The notes beneath the pieces were generated by a model that did no database searches, was not told the DNA's origin, and saw nothing but the letters and a program-made list of their open reading frames with translations. Below are positions 9,540 through 21,030 of a stretch of 64,000 bases of DNA, piece by piece. Position 1 is the stretch's first letter, and each line of letters starts with the position of its first letter. Position numbers and translations under genes: made by a program. Source of the stretch: an uncultured bacterium (GTDB lineage Bacteria > Spirochaetota > UBA4802 > UB4802). The stretch covers positions 29,769 through 93,768 of the forward strand of contig CALEUQ010000017.1 in the NCBI GenBank assembly GCA_937920495.1, written 5' to 3'.

Positions 9540-10406
9540 ATGGAAAGCATGACAGGTTATTCGTTTATAGAGAAAAGTACTGAACAGTTTACTTTTTCAA
9601 TTGAAATAAGGACTTTAAATTCAAAGTACCTGGAGGTATATACAAATATTCCCAAAATACTTAAATCTGAAGATGATACTATTACAAACATATTGAAGAA
9701 AAATTTTGAACGAGGAAAAGTAGAATGCACTATTGATATATATGATTGGGTTGAATCACGACCTGTTCATATCGATAGCAATGTGTTGCTGAAATATTAT
9801 AAGGAAGTACAAAAGTCACTTTCAAAGTTGAAAATACCTGCCAGTTTTTCTATTGATGCATTGTTGCACCTTGATGGTGTGGTACACAAGGAGAGAACAG
9901 TCCTTTCAAAAAAATCAAAAACTGATATCTACAATACACTGCAGAAATCTATTGACGCGGCACTAAAGATGCGAAAAAAGGAAGGTAAATCCATAAAAAA
10001 AGATCTTGAATTGTCTTTGAAAGTAATTGAAAACGCGTGCCATGATATACAAAAGCTGGCTCATACGGTGGTAGAATATCAGTTTAAAAGATTAAAAAAG
10101 TCATTAGAATCGTTATTACACAGTAAGGTTGACGAAAACAGGATTTATACAGAAATTGCAATTTTAGCGGATAAGCAGGATATAAATGAAGAACTGTCAC
10201 GGCTCAATGACCATATCAGTAAGTTTAAAGAAATTATGGCTCAGGAAGGGCAGATGGGAAGACAGCTTGATTTTCTTGCACAGGAAATGTTCAGAGAAAT
10301 AAATACTATAAGCTCAAAATCTAATAATACATTCATAGCGCATAAAGTTGTTGAAGTTAAAAATCATATTGATAAAATACGGGAGCAATGCAGAAACATT
10401 GTATAA
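9540..10406 (+). CDS. yicC: YicC family endoribonuclease
   Basis: 288 residues, normal length. The N-terminus MESMTGYSF is the family signature, and the C-terminal DUF1732 part contains GRQLDFLAQEMFREINTISSK. YicC-family proteins are endoribonucleases that affect RNA stability. It is followed by remA-like, gmk and rpoZ, the widely conserved yicC-remA-gmk-rpoZ order. GGTGTTTGT precedes the ATG, 11 bp after cheD, so the housekeeping block could be cotranscribed with the flagellar operon. Confidence 0.93.
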   Translation: MESMTGYSFIEKSTEQFTFSIEIRTLNSKYLEVYTNIPKILKSEDDTITNILKKNFERGKVECTIDIYDWVESRPVHIDSNVLLKYYKEVQKSLSKLKIPASFSIDALLHLDGVVHKERTVLSKKSKTDIYNTLQKSIDAALKMRKKEGKSIKKDLELSLKVIENACHDIQKLAHTVVEYQFKRLKKSLESLLHSKVDENRIYTEIAILADKQDINEELSRLNDHISKFKEIMAQEGQMGRQLDFLAQEMFREINTISSKSNNTFIAHKVVEVKNHIDKIREQCRNIV

Positions 10407-10425
10407 ATGAGGGAATCACAGAAAC

Positions 10426-10677
10426 ATGAAATCAACAACACTTATTAACATTGGATTTGGCAATGCTGTTGTAGCTGAGAGAGTTATAGCTGTTATTACC
10501 CCCATGTCAGCTTCAGGAAAACGTTTGCGCGAAGAGGCAAAAGAAAATAATATGCTGATAGATGCTACTCATGGACGCAAAACACGTGCTATAATTATAA
10601 TGGATAGCAACCATATAATATTATCTGCAATGCAGCCAGAGACTATCGCAAATAGATTAAATCAAAGTGAAGAGTAA
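10426..10677 (+). CDS. RemA-like DUF370 DNA-binding protein
   Basis: 83 residues. The full DUF370 pattern is present: [19 protein letters not shown], then [13 protein letters not shown], then [18 protein letters not shown]. In Bacillus RemA activates matrix and osmoprotection genes; in other phyla the gene persists between yicC and gmk, as here, and its role is unclear. It ends 2 bp before gmk. Confidence 0.9.
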   Translation: MKSTTLINIGFGNAVVAERVIAVITPMSASGKRLREEAKENNMLIDATHGRKTRAIIIMDSNHIILSAMQPETIANRLNQSEE

Positions 10678-10679
10678 AC

Positions 10680-11297
10680 ATGTTTTCAGTAATTATTTCA
10701 GCACCATCAGGAGCAGGGAAAACAACAATAATTGAAAAGTTGCTGATACAAAATCCTATTTATGAGTTTGCAATTTCAACTACTACACGATCCAGGCGCA
10801 CTGATGAAATTGAAGGGAAAAACTATTACTACGTAAATTACGATGAGTTTATGCAGATGGTTGATAGAGGTGAATTTCTGGAATGGGCCAAGGTGCACGA
10901 TAATTATTATGGTACAACAAAAAAAGAAGTTGACAGAATTAAAGCGCTTTCAAAAATACCTATCTTTGATGTGGACGTGCAGGGTGCCAGGAGCTTACGT
11001 AATAAATTACAGAATGTTATTTCAGTATTTATTATTCCACCATCTATAAAGGAACTTGAAAAAAGGTTGCGGCACCGTTCAACCGAAACAGATCATCAGA
11101 TAACGGTGAGATTAAACAATGCGCTCACAGAGCTTAAGGAATATGTAAATTATGATTATATAGTCGTGAATGATGATTTGCAAAAAGCACTGGATGATCT
11201 TAACGCCATTTTAAAAACCACTATATTGAAACGTGAATATATGGATACTATCGTTAAAAAATTACTGGAGGAAGTTCATGATTATACCATTAGATAA
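10680..11297 (+). CDS. gmk: Guanylate kinase
   Basis: 205 residues. P-loop SAPSGAGKTTI at residue 6, then TTRSRRTDEIEGKNYYYV, the GMP-binding EFLEWAKVHDNYYGT and the lid VDVQGARSL. Converts GMP to GDP using ATP. The 3' end overlaps rpoZ by 20 bases. Confidence 0.96.
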   Translation: MFSVIISAPSGAGKTTIIEKLLIQNPIYEFAISTTTRSRRTDEIEGKNYYYVNYDEFMQMVDRGEFLEWAKVHDNYYGTTKKEVDRIKALSKIPIFDVDVQGARSLRNKLQNVISVFIIPPSIKELEKRLRHRSTETDHQITVRLNNALTELKEYVNYDYIVVNDDLQKALDDLNAILKTTILKREYMDTIVKKLLEEVHDYTIR

Positions 11298-11478
11298 ATT
11301 AATAGCATTTGATGAAAATCGATATATTTTTTCGTGTGCAGCAATGAAGGTAGTTGATAAATTAGGAAATATAGAGGGATATCCGGAAAGTGATAAAAAC
11401 TGGAAGGTTGTTCCAAATATACTGAATCTGATGCTTAATAAGAGCATAAAATATGAATATAAAGAAGAAAGTAAGTAA
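11278..11478 (+). CDS. rpoZ: RNA polymerase omega subunit
   Basis: 66 residues (MIIPLDKLIAFDENRYIFS and onward). The ORF track begins at 11233, but ATG 11278 is preferred because TGGAGGAAGTTC lies directly before it and the family starts at this point. The core helix NRYIFSCAAMKVVDKL is the omega signature. It follows gmk with a 20-base overlap, the usual arrangement. The protein is short but normal for omega in this phylum. Confidence 0.85.
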   Translation: MIIPLDKLIAFDENRYIFSCAAMKVVDKLGNIEGYPESDKNWKVVPNILNLMLNKSIKYEYKEESK

Positions 11479-11568
11479 TAGTAATAGTGCGTACCAATTC
11501 TGATAGTACATCGTACTGAATGAATTGTTTATAATCCATGTGGGTTGTGTTGAGTTGGGATAGATGAT

Positions 11569-12480
11569 GTGAACAATAAAGCTGTTGTTCTTGTTGGTCC
11601 AACGGCTTCAGGTAAAACAAATGTATCACTTGAAATAGCACAGGACATATTTGAGATAATTTCAGTTGATTCGGCACAAGTGTATAAGTATATGGATATT
11701 GGTACAGGGAAAATTTCCCCGTACTATAGATCTTTGATAACACATTATTGTATAGATATTGTTAACCCTGATTGTTGGTTCACAGCAGGCGATTTTTGCC
11801 AAGAAGCTAGTAATGCAATAAAAAGCATCCATTTGCATAAAAAAATCCCCCTTTTTGTTGGTGGTACAGGGTTATATATTCATGCTTTTTTTTATGGGTT
11901 AGTGCAACTTCCAAAAATAGATTCAGTTGTAAAAACACAGCTACATATTGAATTAAAGCAAAAAGGGCTAAAAATCCTTTATGAGGAATTATCGCACAAA
12001 GACCCACAATGGGCTAAGCGAATTCATCCCAATGATACGCAGCGTATATTGCGAGGGCTTGAAGTTTTTAGAGCAACCGGTATGCCTTTATCACAGTTTT
12101 TACAATCGGGAAATACTAAGAGTAATTTAGATATTCTGATAATTGCACTGGATGTTGAGAGAGATGCATTATATAAGCGCATAGAACTCAGGGTTGAAGA
12201 AATGATCAGGCAGGGATTTTTAGATGAAGTTAAAAATTTGAGGACAATGGGGTATACCGAGGAACTCAATTCTCAAAAGGCAATAGGATATACCCAGATG
12301 CATAGGGTTTTGAAAAATGAACTATCGCTTGCTGATGCAATTGAGCAGATAAAACAGGAAACAAAACATTATGCCAAACGGCAGATTACATGGTTTAAGC
12401 GATACAAACCGTTATGGATATCACCTGATAATATTGAAAAAATCAGGAAAATAATCACCGAATGGATTGACAGGAGTTGA
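11569..12480 (+). CDS. miaA: tRNA dimethylallyltransferase MiaA
   Basis: 303 residues. P-loop GPTASGKTNVSLEIA, substrate-site ISVDSAQVYKYMDIGTGK, GGTGLYIHAF, and the DTQRILRGLEVF and KRQITWFKR motifs are all present. Adds dimethylallyl to A37 of UNN-reading tRNAs. The start codon is GTG at 11569; no better start is visible. The following hfq is a common partner of miaA, here after a 224-bp gap. One AACTATCGC word lies inside at 12320. Confidence 0.95.
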   Translation: MNNKAVVLVGPTASGKTNVSLEIAQDIFEIISVDSAQVYKYMDIGTGKISPYYRSLITHYCIDIVNPDCWFTAGDFCQEASNAIKSIHLHKKIPLFVGGTGLYIHAFFYGLVQLPKIDSVVKTQLHIELKQKGLKILYEELSHKDPQWAKRIHPNDTQRILRGLEVFRATGMPLSQFLQSGNTKSNLDILIIALDVERDALYKRIELRVEEMIRQGFLDEVKNLRTMGYTEELNSQKAIGYTQMHRVLKNELSLADAIEQIKQETKHYAKRQITWFKRYKPLWISPDNIEKIRKIITEWIDRS

Positions 12481-12704
12481 ATGTAAAAAATAAATCACTA
12501 ATTATTCCTGAACGCTACTATATGAACAAAATATTGAATAGTCTATATCTGCATCACTGTAGGTGAAGGGGGCAAATACTTTTTTTTCTAAAAATAATTT
12601 GAAAAAAATATTGATATTATAGATGTTCAATGATATCTAAGTGTAAAGTAGTAATAAATATTTAAAATAATATATAAATTTAAAATACACAAAGAGGTTG
12701 TACA

Positions 12705-12935
12705 ATGGGCAAACAAACAAAAAATTTACAGGACACTTTTCTTAATGCAGCACGCAAAGATAAAGTGGAAATTACTATCTACCTTATGAATGGCGTACCA
12801 ATCAAAGGTAAGGTAATAAGCTTTGATAACTTCACAATCCTTGTTGAGGTTGACAAAAAGCAGAATCTTATTTATAAACATGCAATATCCACAATTATGC
12901 CGTCAAAGCCTGTCCAGTATAAAGATGAAGATTAA
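12705..12935 (+). CDS. hfq: RNA chaperone Hfq
   Basis: 76 residues. Sm1 ([21 protein letters not shown]) and Sm2 with [10 protein letters not shown] are intact; the C-terminal tail is short. Forms a hexameric ring that pairs small RNAs with messages. AGAGGTTGT precedes the ATG. The 224 bp upstream of it are AT-rich and I see no clear promoter or terminator there. Confidence 0.96.
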   Translation: MGKQTKNLQDTFLNAARKDKVEITIYLMNGVPIKGKVISFDNFTILVEVDKKQNLIYKHAISTIMPSKPVQYKDED

Positions 12936-12938
12936 TTC

Positions 12939-13823
12939 ATGGGCAAGGTACAAAAAATTATTATTGCAGCCTTTATTATTGCTGCACTGATATATGTCTT
13001 TGTACGGGCGGTTGTTTTTGTTGGTGATGGAGTCGTGGCGTTTGTTACTGATAAGGAAGGTCAGGTACTTGGGCAATTACACAAAGGTGTAAACATTGTA
13101 CCGCAGGGTATTGTAACAACTATCCATACGCGTTATGTACCTTTAAATGGCTCGTGCGATGTTGCTGTTACAATACCCGTTCCACCACTTGAAATAATAA
13201 AGAGTGAACATTATTCAATTAAGATTCCTGTTGTTATTAATTATACACTTGAGCCCGAGCAATTAACACTGGATTTACACAGGATCTATTCAGATACACA
13301 GTACCTGCAGCAGCAATTCCAGATACGATTGGTAGACAGCATTAAACAAAATATTGCCAGATATCTTTATCCATACTACCAGTACAATGTGTTGCAGGCA
13401 AATATTTATAAGGAAGTTTCTGCGGCGATAGTTAAGCTGAAAGAATCTTTTGCAAGAGAGGGCGTGCTGATACAGGATATAATTGTAGGGAGTATCTATG
13501 TACCAGACTATGCCGTGTATACAGAAGGCAGAAGATTTTTGCTTGAATTACTTACACAGGAAAAAATTAGTACTATACAGCTCAACGCGCTACAACAGCA
13601 GCTTAAGGAAGATGAACTGCGGAATGTGCAGTATCTGGAATATCTGGAAAAAATATCTAGAATTATTGCTAAAAATAGGGATATTTTGAAGTATATTTAT
13701 ATTGACAAATTAGCTGATAATGTGAAGGTGATAGTAACTTCGGATAAAAATGTTCCATTTGACCTGGCCAATGATAGTCAATCGGAATCTTTAAAGAAAG
13801 ATTTTGATAATTTTAAAAAATAG
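12939..13823 (+). CDS. SPFH/prohibitin-like membrane protein
   Basis: 294 residues, starting 3 bp after the hfq stop. One N-terminal membrane helix (IIIAAFIIAALIYVFVRAVVFV) is followed by a beta-rich domain (GVVAFVTDKEGQVLGQLHKGVNIVPQG) and a helical coiled-coil part, the layout of SPFH (stomatin/prohibitin/flotillin/HflK) proteins. The spacing after hfq recalls the hfq-hflX-hflK-hflC cluster, but the sequence is not a clear HflK or HflC. Family assignment is moderate; function unknown. Contains GCGATAGTT at 13425. Confidence 0.65.
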   Translation: MGKVQKIIIAAFIIAALIYVFVRAVVFVGDGVVAFVTDKEGQVLGQLHKGVNIVPQGIVTTIHTRYVPLNGSCDVAVTIPVPPLEIIKSEHYSIKIPVVINYTLEPEQLTLDLHRIYSDTQYLQQQFQIRLVDSIKQNIARYLYPYYQYNVLQANIYKEVSAAIVKLKESFAREGVLIQDIIVGSIYVPDYAVYTEGRRFLLELLTQEKISTIQLNALQQQLKEDELRNVQYLEYLEKISRIIAKNRDILKYIYIDKLADNVKVIVTSDKNVPFDLANDSQSESLKKDFDNFKK

Positions 13824-13858
13824 TGGTTTGGTTAATCAATTTCACAGTATATTATTAA

Positions 13859-13886
13859 TTGGATATACTTCATAAAGTCTTATAGT
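13859..13886 (+). promoter_or_regulatory. Possible sigma-70-type promoter for the small ribosomal-type gene
   Basis: TTGGAT and TATAGT with a 16-bp spacer lie 35-62 bp before the ATG at 13921. The -35 is weak (3 of 6), the -10 good (5 of 6). Supported only by sequence match and position. Confidence 0.35.
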
Positions 13887-13920
13887 GATATACTTTTTAT
13901 ATTAAGGAGAGTTAAATACT

Positions 13921-14016
13921 ATGCCCTGTGGTAGGAAGCGAAAACGCAGAAAGATTGCTAATCACAAACGAAAAAAACGAAGAAGACTTAATCGTCACAA
14001 GAAGAAATTACGATAA
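13921..14016 (+). CDS. AURKAIP1/COX24-domain small basic protein (bS22-like)
   Basis: 31 residues, below the ORF-track cutoff. The peptide begins MPCGRKRKRRKIANHKRKK and is almost entirely Arg/Lys/His, matching the short bacterial AURKAIP1/COX24 proteins, which are ribosomal small-subunit components (bS22 in mycobacteria; the mitochondrial counterpart is mS38). A strong TTAAGGAGAG ribosome site precedes the ATG and a hairpin terminator follows, so it is probably a single-gene transcript. The ribosomal role is from family knowledge. Confidence 0.85.
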   Translation: MPCGRKRKRRKIANHKRKKRRRLNRHKKKLR

Positions 14017-14028
14017 TGTAAGTAGAAG

Positions 14029-14063
14029 AGAGATTGGCATAAAGAGAAGTCAATCTCTTTTCT
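14029..14063 (+). terminator. Intrinsic terminator after the small basic protein gene
   Basis: AGAGATTG and CAATCTCT form an 8-bp stem around a 14-base loop, followed by TTTTCTATTTTTA. It begins 13 bp after the stop codon. Confidence 0.7.
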
Positions 14064-14088
14064 ATTTTTACTATGGTTGGGTTATGAA

Positions 14089-14817
14089 ATGCGTAGAAGA
14101 ATAAAAACAAAACCGGTAACTATCGCTGAAACAAAAAAGACCTACTGGAAGCGGCGACCATCCGAGATAAGGGGTTATCAGCGTGTTTTTTATTGCAATA
14201 CCGAAAATGGTGATTACATCCGCGTAGATTATAATTTTAAAGATAAGAGGGTACGCCTTTATTTAGAAGACAGCGAAGAAGGCGGAAATCCTTATTATGC
14301 GGTAATAGATAAAGGGCGTATCACAGCAGAGCGTAATGCAACATCGGGTAGACCGGTAAGTTTGCATGAAAAGTTTGAAAAGCGAGCTGAAATCATTTCC
14401 GCTATTCCCAATAAAGATGTTATAAGGCTTATAAACAAAAATTATGGAATAGGTGAAAGTGCAGAGGAAATTGCTCTTCGTAAGAAAAAAAGACAGGAAG
14501 AACTGGAAAAAACCCGTAAACGCTACTTTAAACCTGAAGAGGTTCCTTCTTTTGTTAAAAAAGAAACTGCGGTAGTCACAAAACAAAGGGTTAGAATGCG
14601 TGATATGATGGATATTGGTATTGGTGGTGTTGCTGTGGGGGGTGTGTATTTTATAAGTCTGGATTTCATTAAAGCAGGTATAATTTCTGCAGCTTTTGGT
14701 ATACTGCTGGCATTTATTGACATATTTATACGCCAGAAAGAAACACTGTTGCTAAAAACATTACTGTTTCTGGTTCTGGGAATAGGGTTATACATATACG
14801 GGTATTTTATTTTGTAA
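14089..14817 (+). CDS. Membrane protein of unknown function
   Basis: 242 residues from ATG 14089; the ORF track uses an upstream TTG at 14077 and neither has a clear ribosome site. The N-terminal ~150 residues are soluble and basic, with a charged helix KKKRQEELEKTRKRYFKPEEV. The last ~60 residues hold two to three hydrophobic segments (IGIGGVAVGGVYFI, IISAAFGILLAFIDIFI, LLFLVLGIGLYIYGYFIL). No known family recognised. It is convergent with the PAP2 gene, 5 bp apart. Confidence 0.7.
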   Translation: MRRRIKTKPVTIAETKKTYWKRRPSEIRGYQRVFYCNTENGDYIRVDYNFKDKRVRLYLEDSEEGGNPYYAVIDKGRITAERNATSGRPVSLHEKFEKRAEIISAIPNKDVIRLINKNYGIGESAEEIALRKKKRQEELEKTRKRYFKPEEVPSFVKKETAVVTKQRVRMRDMMDIGIGGVAVGGVYFISLDFIKAGIISAAFGILLAFIDIFIRQKETLLLKTLLFLVLGIGLYIYGYFIL

Positions 14818-14822
14818 TGCCG

Positions 14823-15782
14823 TTACCTTCTTCTGATTTCAGAGAGCCAATCCCACCAGTTACGCAGATAATCCATTACGGGGGTAGAAATTTCTGCACT
14901 GCCAAAGATATAAAGCCGTGCCAGTACTGGACCATAACGGAACGTAGCCAGGCCAACAAGAAAGCCTGCTACAACATCAATGACATAATGATAGCGCAGG
15001 TATACAGTGGATACAACAAGAAGCAGTGCCCACACTGTAGCAATTACACTGAATTTTTTATGAAATTTTAATGCAAGTAATACAGTCAACACTGATACCA
15101 ATGTATGGCCACTGGGGAAACAATCCCGTGTAACACCTTCAAGATATGCCAGGGTATGGTGTACCAAAGTGAAAAACATTACCCCTTCAAGAGGTTGTGT
15201 TTGCAGATGTGTGAGAGTAAACCGTGGACCTATAGCCGGGAATATATAGTAGCCAATATATGATAAATAAAATCCAAGCATTATGGTGGATGCAACTATA
15301 TGAAATTCAACTTTTCTTTCTTTAAGATATAATATCAGGCACAATGTAAATGGCAGGAAATAAAAACTTGCATACACTATTTGCAATAATTCAGTAATAA
15401 AGGGATGTAACATTTTTTCCAGTAATACTGTAGGATGATTGCCAAAAAATAGTGCATAATCAATTTTAATAAGTACTGTATCGATATCATGTGGGTTGAT
15501 AAGAGGTACCAGTTTATTATGTTCCATAAATATTGCTACTAAAAGCGGCAGGATATACCAATCTCTATAAATGGTAAATAACAGGGAAGATGTATGCCGC
15601 TGGGCATATACAGTGGCGACAATAAGCAGCATTATGATGCTATTGATGGCAAAAATAATGGGTGCAAGTGTAATATGCGAAAAAATTATAATTAATATAT
15701 TAAGGAATAAAGCCATGCCAAACGTCAGCGCTTCTTCTAAATGAATCCTTGCATCATATTCCTGTAATACTTTCTGAAGCAT
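14823..15782 (-). CDS. PAP2-superfamily phosphatase, integral membrane
   Basis: 319 residues from ATG 15782, which has GAGG 6 bases upstream; the ORF track's TTG start at 15875 adds 31 residues without membrane or domain content. Several membrane helices are visible. The PAP2 signature is in the C-terminal half: CFPSGHT (near residue 225 of this start) and YLRYHYVIDVVAG. The first motif (KxxxxxxRP) is not obvious; GPRFTLTHL may occupy its place. Such enzymes dephosphorylate lipid phosphates or transfer phospho-headgroups; this one resembles the inositol-phosphotransferase-like subgroup. Substrate unknown. Confidence 0.8.
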   Translation of the reverse strand: MLQKVLQEYDARIHLEEALTFGMALFLNILIIIFSHITLAPIIFAINSIIMLLIVATVYAQRHTSSLLFTIYRDWYILPLLVAIFMEHNKLVPLINPHDIDTVLIKIDYALFFGNHPTVLLEKMLHPFITELLQIVYASFYFLPFTLCLILYLKERKVEFHIVASTIMLGFYLSYIGYYIFPAIGPRFTLTHLQTQPLEGVMFFTLVHHTLAYLEGVTRDCFPSGHTLVSVLTVLLALKFHKKFSVIATVWALLLVVSTVYLRYHYVIDVVAGFLVGLATFRYGPVLARLYIFGSAEISTPVMDYLRNWWDWLSEIRRR

Positions 15783-16158
15783 ATCTGGCCTCTTATTCCA
15801 AAAAATGTATGTATCTATTCGATAGTTGTCAACAATCTTTAAAAATAATATATACAAACTATTATGAAATGACAATATTTTACATGCAATATTATTCTAA
15901 AAACTTGATAAATAGAATGTATCTTCCCCCGCCGTTGAAAGCGGCAAAAGTGCACACTGTTTCATAATTTCTTCATAAATCATCATTTAGAAGAAATTAG
16001 TAGATTTCAATCATTTGTCAAGAAATATTAATGATATGTAAAAAAACTGTTCCGGTAGACAGTATCTTAAGTAGATACCTTTGTAGCTCCCAAAGGAATG
16101 TGGCAATCCCATTTTATAATTTCACCACCAACCCATCTCCGTAACAGGGGGAGATGGG
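15783..16158. other. Intergenic region with a GC-rich hairpin fragment
   Basis: 376 bp without a convincing gene. Around 15927-15945 CCCCCGCCGTTGAAAGCGGC forms a short GCCG/CGGC hairpin like the centre of the ~105-bp repeats elsewhere, but the ATTCCTT ends are absent. The rest is AT-rich. The right end holds the inverted repeat at the galT-like stop. Confidence 0.5.
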
Positions 16159-16160
16159 TT
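16130..16160. terminator. Hairpin overlapping the stop of the GalT-like gene
   Basis: AACCCATCTCC and GGAGATGGGTT form an 11-bp perfect stem with a 9-base loop. One arm contains part of the minus-strand stop codon at 16159-16161. No T-run follows in the minus direction, so it may stabilise the 3' end rather than act as a classic intrinsic terminator. Confidence 0.5.
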
Positions 16161-17151
16161 ACAATTGCTCTCTGGCAAAGACGGAAAATTCTTCCGCAAT
16201 TACTTCAGGCTTGAGCAATGTGAATGAATCATTATGCAACATCTGAAGATAATTAATTTCGCTGGTTGCATATGGAGGAAATGTAACGCGTGGGCATATC
16301 CGTATATGTGGTAAAAAGGATGTGTTGTGTGCAATGCTGTAAAAAGACATGTTAAAATTATCAATTTTCTTTGAATATAAAAACTGTAGCGTTGTGCGAA
16401 TGTATGTAAGAACTGAGTCAAGTTTACCGCTACATGTGTGCAGTGGCATGGATTCATGCAATATGCCTATAATGTCAAACTGTCCCATGGGAGCATAGGC
16501 TACTACCCAGGTACTATCGCCCGGATTAGCGATGACACGTTCATTTAGATTTTTTTCAGTGGTAAGGTAATCCATGAAAAGATTGGGATTGTTGTTTAGA
16601 TTTGATAGTATATCAGAATAATAATTGGATGGCGTTGATGATGCTATGATTTGTAAATGTGGATGAACCAGAGAACTGCCGGCAACAGGCATGTAGTTCC
16701 AGTTTATTGATTGGTAGGGATACTTCTTTGAATCAACATCTGACAAAAAGAGCAGTGCACATTCAAAGGCTTCGAGCAACATCTGATGGGTAAAACCGTT
16801 AATGGGGACATAGTGCTCGGTTGTTATGGTTACCACAGCATTGTTTTCATCATAAGGGAACGCATTGGGAAAGCAGCGGGCATTGCCATAGGTGTACTGC
16901 TCTTTAAGTGGAGGAGTAAATTTTGGGGTCAGAGCATCAATGAGTCCCGGGCAAAAGGGACAGGCTCTGGCAGATTCTTCTATCATTGCAGTGCGGTCAG
17001 TGTATGCAAATTCTTTTAAGGTTAAGCCAAGCACACGGCTGCTGCGGCCTGTTAATGGGCAATATCGTATTTCATTTACACGCTGTGCTTCTTTGAATTG
17101 CTGAAATGGATCTTTAAGCATTATAGTTTTGATTTCTTTTTTTAGTTGCAT
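16159..17151 (-). CDS. Galactose-1-phosphate uridylyltransferase-like (HIT superfamily)
   Basis: 330 residues. The active-site triad motif HPHLQ (in SSLVHPHLQIIA) and an N-terminal zinc-type CPFC (ACPFCPG) are both present, along with RCFPNAFPYDENN, characteristic of GalT-like nucleotidyltransferases. The motif is HPHLQ where classical GalT has HPHGQ or HPHAQ, so the substrate may be another sugar-1-phosphate. AGGAGGG lies 10 bases before the ATG. It is divergent from ligA across a 292-bp gap. No other Leloir-pathway gene is nearby. Confidence 0.82.
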   Translation of the reverse strand: MQLKKEIKTIMLKDPFQQFKEAQRVNEIRYCPLTGRSSRVLGLTLKEFAYTDRTAMIEESARACPFCPGLIDALTPKFTPPLKEQYTYGNARCFPNAFPYDENNAVVTITTEHYVPINGFTHQMLLEAFECALLFLSDVDSKKYPYQSINWNYMPVAGSSLVHPHLQIIASSTPSNYYSDILSNLNNNPNLFMDYLTTEKNLNERVIANPGDSTWVVAYAPMGQFDIIGILHESMPLHTCSGKLDSVLTYIRTTLQFLYSKKIDNFNMSFYSIAHNTSFLPHIRICPRVTFPPYATSEINYLQMLHNDSFTLLKPEVIAEEFSVFAREQL

Positions 17152-17425
17152 TGCTATTTGCCCTCCTATCAGAATACAAACTCATTTAATTTCAATCATC
17201 ATCACTATATGATAAAAAAGTCAAGTGTGGTTTTATCTGACATCAATAATATTTTATAGTACTTAAAACTTGAAGTTTCATTTATAAAAAATTATATGCA
17301 GATAATTCTTGATTTTTTGTCATCATGTATATATATATGAAACCCTGTCGTTGAACAAAAATACTGTGCCCTGTAATGATATGGATGTAGTATTTCTTTG
17401 ATGGATAATAATTATAATGATGTAA

Positions 17426-19434
<2,009 letters not shown>

Positions 19435-19435
<1 letters not shown>

Positions 19436-21030
19436 TGAAGATTGCACAATTGCTGCGTAAGCTTGCAAGGCATTACTATGTACTTACGGTACTTTTTTTT
19501 TATGTTTCATTCTTAACACCATTAAATTTGCATGTACCACTCTTATCAGCTTTTGCATGGGTGTGCCTTGTTCCTTTGTTTCTTTACATCAATGACAGGC
19601 CGCTGAAACAGGTGTATGTAACATCATTTATCACCGGACTTTTTGGATTTGGTGTTGTCTATTACTGGATGGGCGATTTTGGTCAGGCGGTTCCTTTTGG
19701 CAGGGTAGTGATTGTTGCTCTGATAATACCGTGCATTTCAGTCTTCTTTGCCACAAAGATTTTTATTGCCGAATATGTATCCCGCGTGTTCCCGCATCTT
19801 AGATTAGCAGTATATCCATCGGTATGGATTGTATTTGATTGGGTACAGACTATTGGAACAATGGCGTTCCCTTGGAATTTTCTTGGCTACACGCAATATC
19901 CGTTTATCAATTTTATTCAGATAGCTTCAATCACAGGTATTTTTGGCATCACATTTATTATAGTGTGTGCTAATATCAGCATTGCTGCATTAATACAAGC
20001 AAAGCTATCTAACAGTAACTATCGCCCTGCAATGTATGCAACTGTGCTTGTGTGTGTTGTGGTGATAACTTCAACGGTCTACGGCTTCTTCAGGCTGCAG
20101 CAACACAATGAATATAAAAATTCACATCTGCGTGTTGCAATGGTGCAGTCATGCTTTTCACCGTGGGAAAACTGGACAAAAAACAAATACGTGTACCTGA
20201 ATATATTGCGCCAATTGACAGGGCAGGCAATGCAACATGATCCTGATGTAGTGGTGTGGTCAGAATCTGCAACGCTTGAAAATATTTCATACAGCTACTT
20301 CAATGGCAACCTGAATCATTTTGAAGAAGAGGTGCTGGCACTGGCTGCAGGCAACCGTGTACCGATTTTAACCGGTGAGATTGGCATAATTGAAGATGTG
20401 GTACGCCGAAGGTATTATCCGCAAAACAGTATGGTACTGATTAATTCTACCGGACAGGTTGTTGACACGTATGCCAAGATTCATCTGGTGCCGTTTGGCG
20501 AGTGGTTCCCGTATGGTGAACTTTTTCCTTTTGTTAGCGATGTTGTTGAAGCGTTTGGTGGTTCAAACTTTATGCCGGGTGACACCCCGCGTATTTTTAC
20601 CATTGGTTCATTCAGATGTGCGCCGCTTATATGCTATGAAAATATTTTTCACAGATTGTGTCGCAACTATGCAAAGGCAGGTATTGATTTTTTTGTAAAT
20701 ATCACAAACCTGCTATGGACAGAAAATCCAATAGGTCCCATGCAGCACTTTTACTTTTCGGTTTTCAGGGCAATTGAAAACGGTGTGTGGTTTGTAAGCG
20801 CAGGTAATTCAGGTTTAACTGCGCTCATAGATCCGTATGGTCGTGTGACACAATCGATACCGCTTATGGAAAAAACGTACTGTGTGGGAGACATTGATGT
20901 AAGTATGAATACTTCTACACTGTATAGAAGTATTGGTGATGGTATTTTATATGTATCATTTGCATTTGTATTTGTAGTATGTGCGATAGTTATCGGTGAA
21001 AAGCTTGTTGCATATAAAAGGAAACGCTGA
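19435..21030 (+). CDS. lnt: Apolipoprotein N-acyltransferase Lnt
   Basis: 531 residues. About six N-terminal membrane helices precede a carbon-nitrogen hydrolase domain with catalytic Glu in LTGEIGI, Lys in AKIHLVPFGEW and Cys in PLICYENIF; a last membrane helix closes the protein. Completes lipoprotein maturation in the periplasmic leaflet, so the organism has an outer membrane. It overlaps ligA and the next gene by one base each. AACTATCGC words occur in both orientations (20017 and 20983). Confidence 0.95.

Noticed and set aside
12939-13823. Calling the post-hfq gene hflK or hflC
   Set aside because: Layout is SPFH-like but diagnostic HflK/HflC motifs and a second hfl gene are absent.
14817-15071. 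84-aa plus-strand ORF with several cysteines
   Set aside because: It lies wholly within the reverse strand of the PAP2 gene; shadow ORF.
16130-16160. Strong intrinsic terminator for the GalT-like gene
   Set aside because: The 11-bp stem is real but no T-run follows in the minus direction, so listed only at moderate confidence.
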